Shown here piece by piece: positions 6,916-7,883 of a DNA stretch of 7,883 nt. The position numbers and the translations under genes are program-made. The notes below the pieces were generated by a model. That model had not been told where the DNA came from, did not search any database, and saw only the letters and a program-made list of their open reading frames with translations. This DNA is from Thermoplasmata archaeon (GTDB taxonomy: Archaea; Thermoplasmatota; Thermoplasmata; Thermoplasmatales; Thermoplasmataceae). Every line of letters begins with the position of its first letter. Within the stretch, counting starts at the first letter, position 1. The stretch is from NCBI GenBank assembly GCA_021797385.1, contig JAJZZW010000087.1, positions 1-7,883 of the forward strand. Direction: 5' to 3'.

Positions 6916-7304
6916 GCTTTTCCATGTTTTTTTGGAGGTATGCCCAGAAATGCGGCATAATCCTCAATTTTTTTTATTTGTTCTCTATGCAATCCAAAAA
7001 ATATCCCTTTTCCCTTTCCACGAATATATAATTTCCCGTTTAAATGAATAATATCTCCAAGAGTTTTACTGACAATAATAAGTTCATGGTCTTTCACAGG
7101 TATTTTTACTGTAGATGAGTTCCATACAACTTCAGGATAATCACTGTGCCTCGGTGGGAGTATTTTATTGAATTTTCTATCTTCTATATCTATATGTGTA
7201 ACCCGAGCCCTGCCATAGCCTTTAACATGAATAAATACAACCGCATTTTCCAGCCTGGCCCCGTCAAGAAATACATCAGCTGAGACCATAATTTTACCCG
7301 GCAT
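6912..7304 (-). CDS. Hypothetical protein (130 aa), beta-rich, possibly PH-like
   Basis: I do not recognise this protein. It is basic (many Lys, Arg and His), has no membrane segment or signal peptide, and looks beta-rich with a C-terminal helix (about 109-122, HREQIKKIEDYAAF). The pattern of short strands (TVKIPVKDHELIIVSK, then LNGKLYIRGKGKGIFFGL) followed by a final helix recalls PH-like domains, but this is only an impression. The frame stays open back to a TTG at 7325. The ATG at 7304 is preferred because the TATA box centred near 7333 puts the transcription start at or within about 2 bases of it. Its stop codon overlaps the convergent 91-residue gene by 4 bases, and it diverges from tRNA-Val. 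It is a real gene by promoter, length and composition, but of unknown role. Confidence 0.7.
   Translation of the reverse strand: MPGKIMVSADVFLDGARLENAVVFIHVKGYGRARVTHIDIEDRKFNKILPPRHSDYPEVVWNSSTVKIPVKDHELIIVSKTLGDIIHLNGKLYIRGKGKGIFFGLHREQIKKIEDYAAFLGIPPKKHGKA
6927..6975 (+). terminator. Oligo-T tracts downstream of the 91-residue gene
   Basis: A run of seven T (6927-6933) and a run of eight T (6968-6975) follow within 60 bases of the stop codon of the 91-residue gene. Archaeal RNA polymerase ends transcripts at such tracts. Both lie inside the 3' end of the convergent gene, where they encode Lys-rich stretches on the other strand, so codon use is an alternative explanation. Confidence 0.35.
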
Positions 7305-7327
7305 TCCATTCAATAAATACAACAATG

Positions 7328-7337
7328 ATATTTAAAT
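7328..7337 (-). promoter_or_regulatory. TATA box of the 130-residue gene
   Basis: On the minus strand ATTTAAATAT, the same core as the box at 6607-6618, is centred about 29 bases before the ATG at 7304. It decides between the ATG at 7304 and the TTG at 7325, since the TTG would fall between the box and the expected transcription start. Confidence 0.5.
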
Positions 7338-7383
7338 GGCGGGACTACATATTCTCTCTCAATCAGCAACTAAAAAAAGGTTA

Positions 7384-7398
7384 TTATATTATTAAATA
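7384..7398 (+). promoter_or_regulatory. Promoter of tRNA-Val
   Basis: TATATTATTAAATA-type sequence ends 12 bases before the first base of the mature tRNA. Its left part (TTATATTA, 7384-7391) is centred about 24 bases upstream, suitable for a TATA box giving a transcript with a very short 5' leader. Assigned from position and composition only. Confidence 0.35.
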
Positions 7399-7410
7399 CT
7401 TATCCAATAA

Positions 7411-7483
7411 GGGCTCGTAGTCTAGTGGTTATGATACCGCCCTTACAAGGCGGTGGTCACCGGTTCAAATCCGGTCGGGCCCA
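7411..7483 (+). tRNA. tRNA-Val (anticodon UAC)
   Basis: A complete 73-base cloverleaf reading GUA and related valine codons. The acceptor stem GGGCTCG (7411-7417) pairs with CGGGCCC (7476-7482) with one G-T wobble. The D arm occupies 7420-7435 with the GG pair at 7427-7428. The anticodon stem CCGCC/GGCGG (7437-7441 and 7449-7453) encloses the loop CTTACAA, with anticodon TAC at 7444-7446. The T arm ACCGG/CCGGT (7459-7463 and 7471-7475) encloses TTCAAAT. The discriminator base is A (7483). The CCA end is not encoded and must be added after transcription. No intron is present. Its 3' end is embedded in a 14-base direct repeat shared with 7758-7771. Confidence 0.95.
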
Positions 7484-7493
7484 TAAATATAAT
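7480..7493 (+). repeat. 14-base direct repeat, copy 1, spanning the tRNA 3' end (possible attachment site)
   Basis: CCCATAAATATAAT covers the last three acceptor bases plus discriminator of tRNA-Val and ten bases beyond. An identical copy lies at 7758-7771, 278 bases away. Repeats of a tRNA 3' end flanking foreign DNA are the usual mark of site-specific integration, but only four tRNA bases are included here and no integrase is visible, so this could also be a microhomology scar. Confidence 0.45.
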
Positions 7494-7754
7494 CTGAGAA
7501 ACACCGTTCTCGGAAATCTGTATCAGTGACCATAGTACCTCATGGTCTGAATTGTCTTCTATATATATCCCGTAATTAAGCGGTTCATCTATCGTTACGT
7601 TGTCCACTATGCAGTGGTATGGTGTTCCGCTGAATGTTCTGTATCCTATCGCAATCACAGCAGTAATGCCGTCATGGTAAGAATTATCAAATGTATTGTT
7701 CGGTGAGTTGCCGTAGAATTCGATATTGCATATCTTCTGGTTGTACCCGAGCAT
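7494..7754 (-). pseudogene. Truncated beta-helix (pectin lyase-fold-like) coding fragment
   Basis: On the minus strand 87 codons run from an ATG at 7754 to the direct repeat beside tRNA-Val. The peptide is rich in Asn, Ile, Gly and aromatic residues and contains short repeating strand-turn units such as CIVDNVTIDEPLNYGIYIED and LIQISENGVSQIIF, the texture of right-handed parallel beta-helix proteins (NosD or pectate-lyase-like, often secreted or surface proteins). It has no signal peptide and is far shorter than any complete beta-helix. The open frame continues into the complement of the tRNA and would end in the spurious peptide GPTGFEPVTTAL, which shows that the original 3' end is missing. 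Hand count gives about 41% G+C for 7501-7740. Best read as a gene remnant framed by 14-base repeats; a short expressed open frame cannot be excluded because a TATA-like box precedes it. Fold assignment is by impression. Confidence 0.5.
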
Positions 7755-7756
7755 CT

Positions 7757-7775
7757 CCCCATAAATATAATGGGG
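7757..7775. repeat. Hairpin containing direct repeat copy 2 (7758-7771)
   Basis: CCCCAT (7757-7762) pairs with ATGGGG (7770-7775) around a 7-base loop. The inner 14 bases (7758-7771) are identical to the repeat at the tRNA 3' end. The hairpin and the repeat copy together mark the upstream edge of the beta-helix fragment. Confidence 0.5.
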
Positions 7776-7787
7776 ATATAATTATAT
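7776..7787 (-). promoter_or_regulatory. TATA-like palindrome before the beta-helix fragment
   Basis: ATATAATTATAT is a perfect 12-base palindrome centred 27.5 bases before the ATG at 7754, the same spacing as the boxes of purH and the 91-residue gene. This could drive a leaderless transcript of the truncated frame running antisense into the tRNA gene, or be a chance product of AT-rich DNA. Confidence 0.3.
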
Positions 7788-7883
7788 TTTTCAAAACTTA
7801 CAACCTTGTTCTCGTATTGTATTTTCAAGAGAAAATCTATAGATTGGAATCTAAAACAATGTTTATTAAACTTGCTATAATAT
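7788..7883. other. AT-rich end of the window, no gene identified
   Basis: This stretch holds no convincing coding region. It contains a perfect 12-base palindrome AATCTATAGATT (7834-7845). An ATG at 7859 opens a plus-strand frame of only eight codons before the window ends. The palindrome is centred about 20 bases before that ATG, so it does not clearly fit as its TATA box. A gene could start here but cannot be supported. Confidence 0.3.

Noticed and set aside
7305..7325. TTG at 7325 as the start of the 130-residue gene, giving 137 residues
   Set aside because: The TATA box at 7328-7337 would be almost touching the start codon; the ATG at 7304 lies at the expected transcription start.
7443..7493. 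C-terminal end of the minus-strand open frame, peptide GPTGFEPVTTAL, as a genuine protein end
   Set aside because: It is the translated complement of the tRNA-Val T arm, anticodon arm and acceptor end. This peptide is a well-known artefact of open frames that run across tRNA genes.
7496..7511. Hairpin GAGAA/TTCTC just after the tRNA as a terminator or processing signal
   Set aside because: The stem is only five base pairs, has no T-run after it, and falls inside the beta-helix coding fragment.
7859..7883. Start of a new plus-strand gene at the window end
   Set aside because: Only eight codons are present and no TATA box sits at the right distance; it cannot be judged.
1..7883. CRISPR array, insertion sequence, transposase, toxin-antitoxin or defence island
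   Set aside because: No regularly spaced repeats, terminal inverted repeats, DDE or recombinase motifs, or paired small toxin-like genes were seen on either strand.

Overview
The window most likely comes from a euryarchaeon of the Thermoplasmatales type (Thermoplasma, Ferroplasma, Picrophilus or Cuniculiplasma-like). The evidence is an archaeal-type S-adenosylmethionine synthetase, an archaeal presenilin-like intramembrane protease, a type IA topoisomerase with archaeal motifs, AT-rich DNA, and promoters with a TATA box centred about 25-30 bases before the start codon, so that most transcripts should be leaderless. The genus cannot be fixed from the sequence alone.

Layout. At 57-515 (+) is a RimI/Ard1-like GNAT acetyltransferase. 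It converges on the SAM synthetase gene at 550-1764 (-). A 144-base divergent promoter region separates SAM synthetase from purH at 1909-3411 (+), the bifunctional enzyme for the last two steps of IMP synthesis. purH converges, with a 4-base overlap, on a two-gene minus-strand operon: topA (4246-6525) followed by a presenilin/signal-peptide-peptidase-like protease (3408-4277), whose start lies 32 bases inside topA. A 114-base divergent region then leads to a 91-residue protein of unknown function (6640-6915, +), which converges with a 4-base overlap on a 130-residue unknown protein (6912-7304, -). Last come a tRNA-Val(UAC) gene (7411-7483, +) and about 400 bases holding a truncated beta-helix-like coding fragment on the minus strand.

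Most of the window is compact chromosomal housekeeping DNA: one-carbon and purine metabolism, DNA topology, membrane proteolysis and protein N-terminal acetylation. These genes do not form a single pathway. The only operon supported by overlap and a ribosome binding site is topA-protease.

The most unusual stretch is the right end. A perfect 14-base direct repeat spans the 3' end of the tRNA (7480-7493) and recurs at 7758-7771, framing the orphan beta-helix fragment almost exactly. It looks like the scar of an integration or recombination event at a tRNA end. No CRISPR array, insertion sequence, transposase, integrase or recognisable defence system is visible, and I do not claim a new biological system here.
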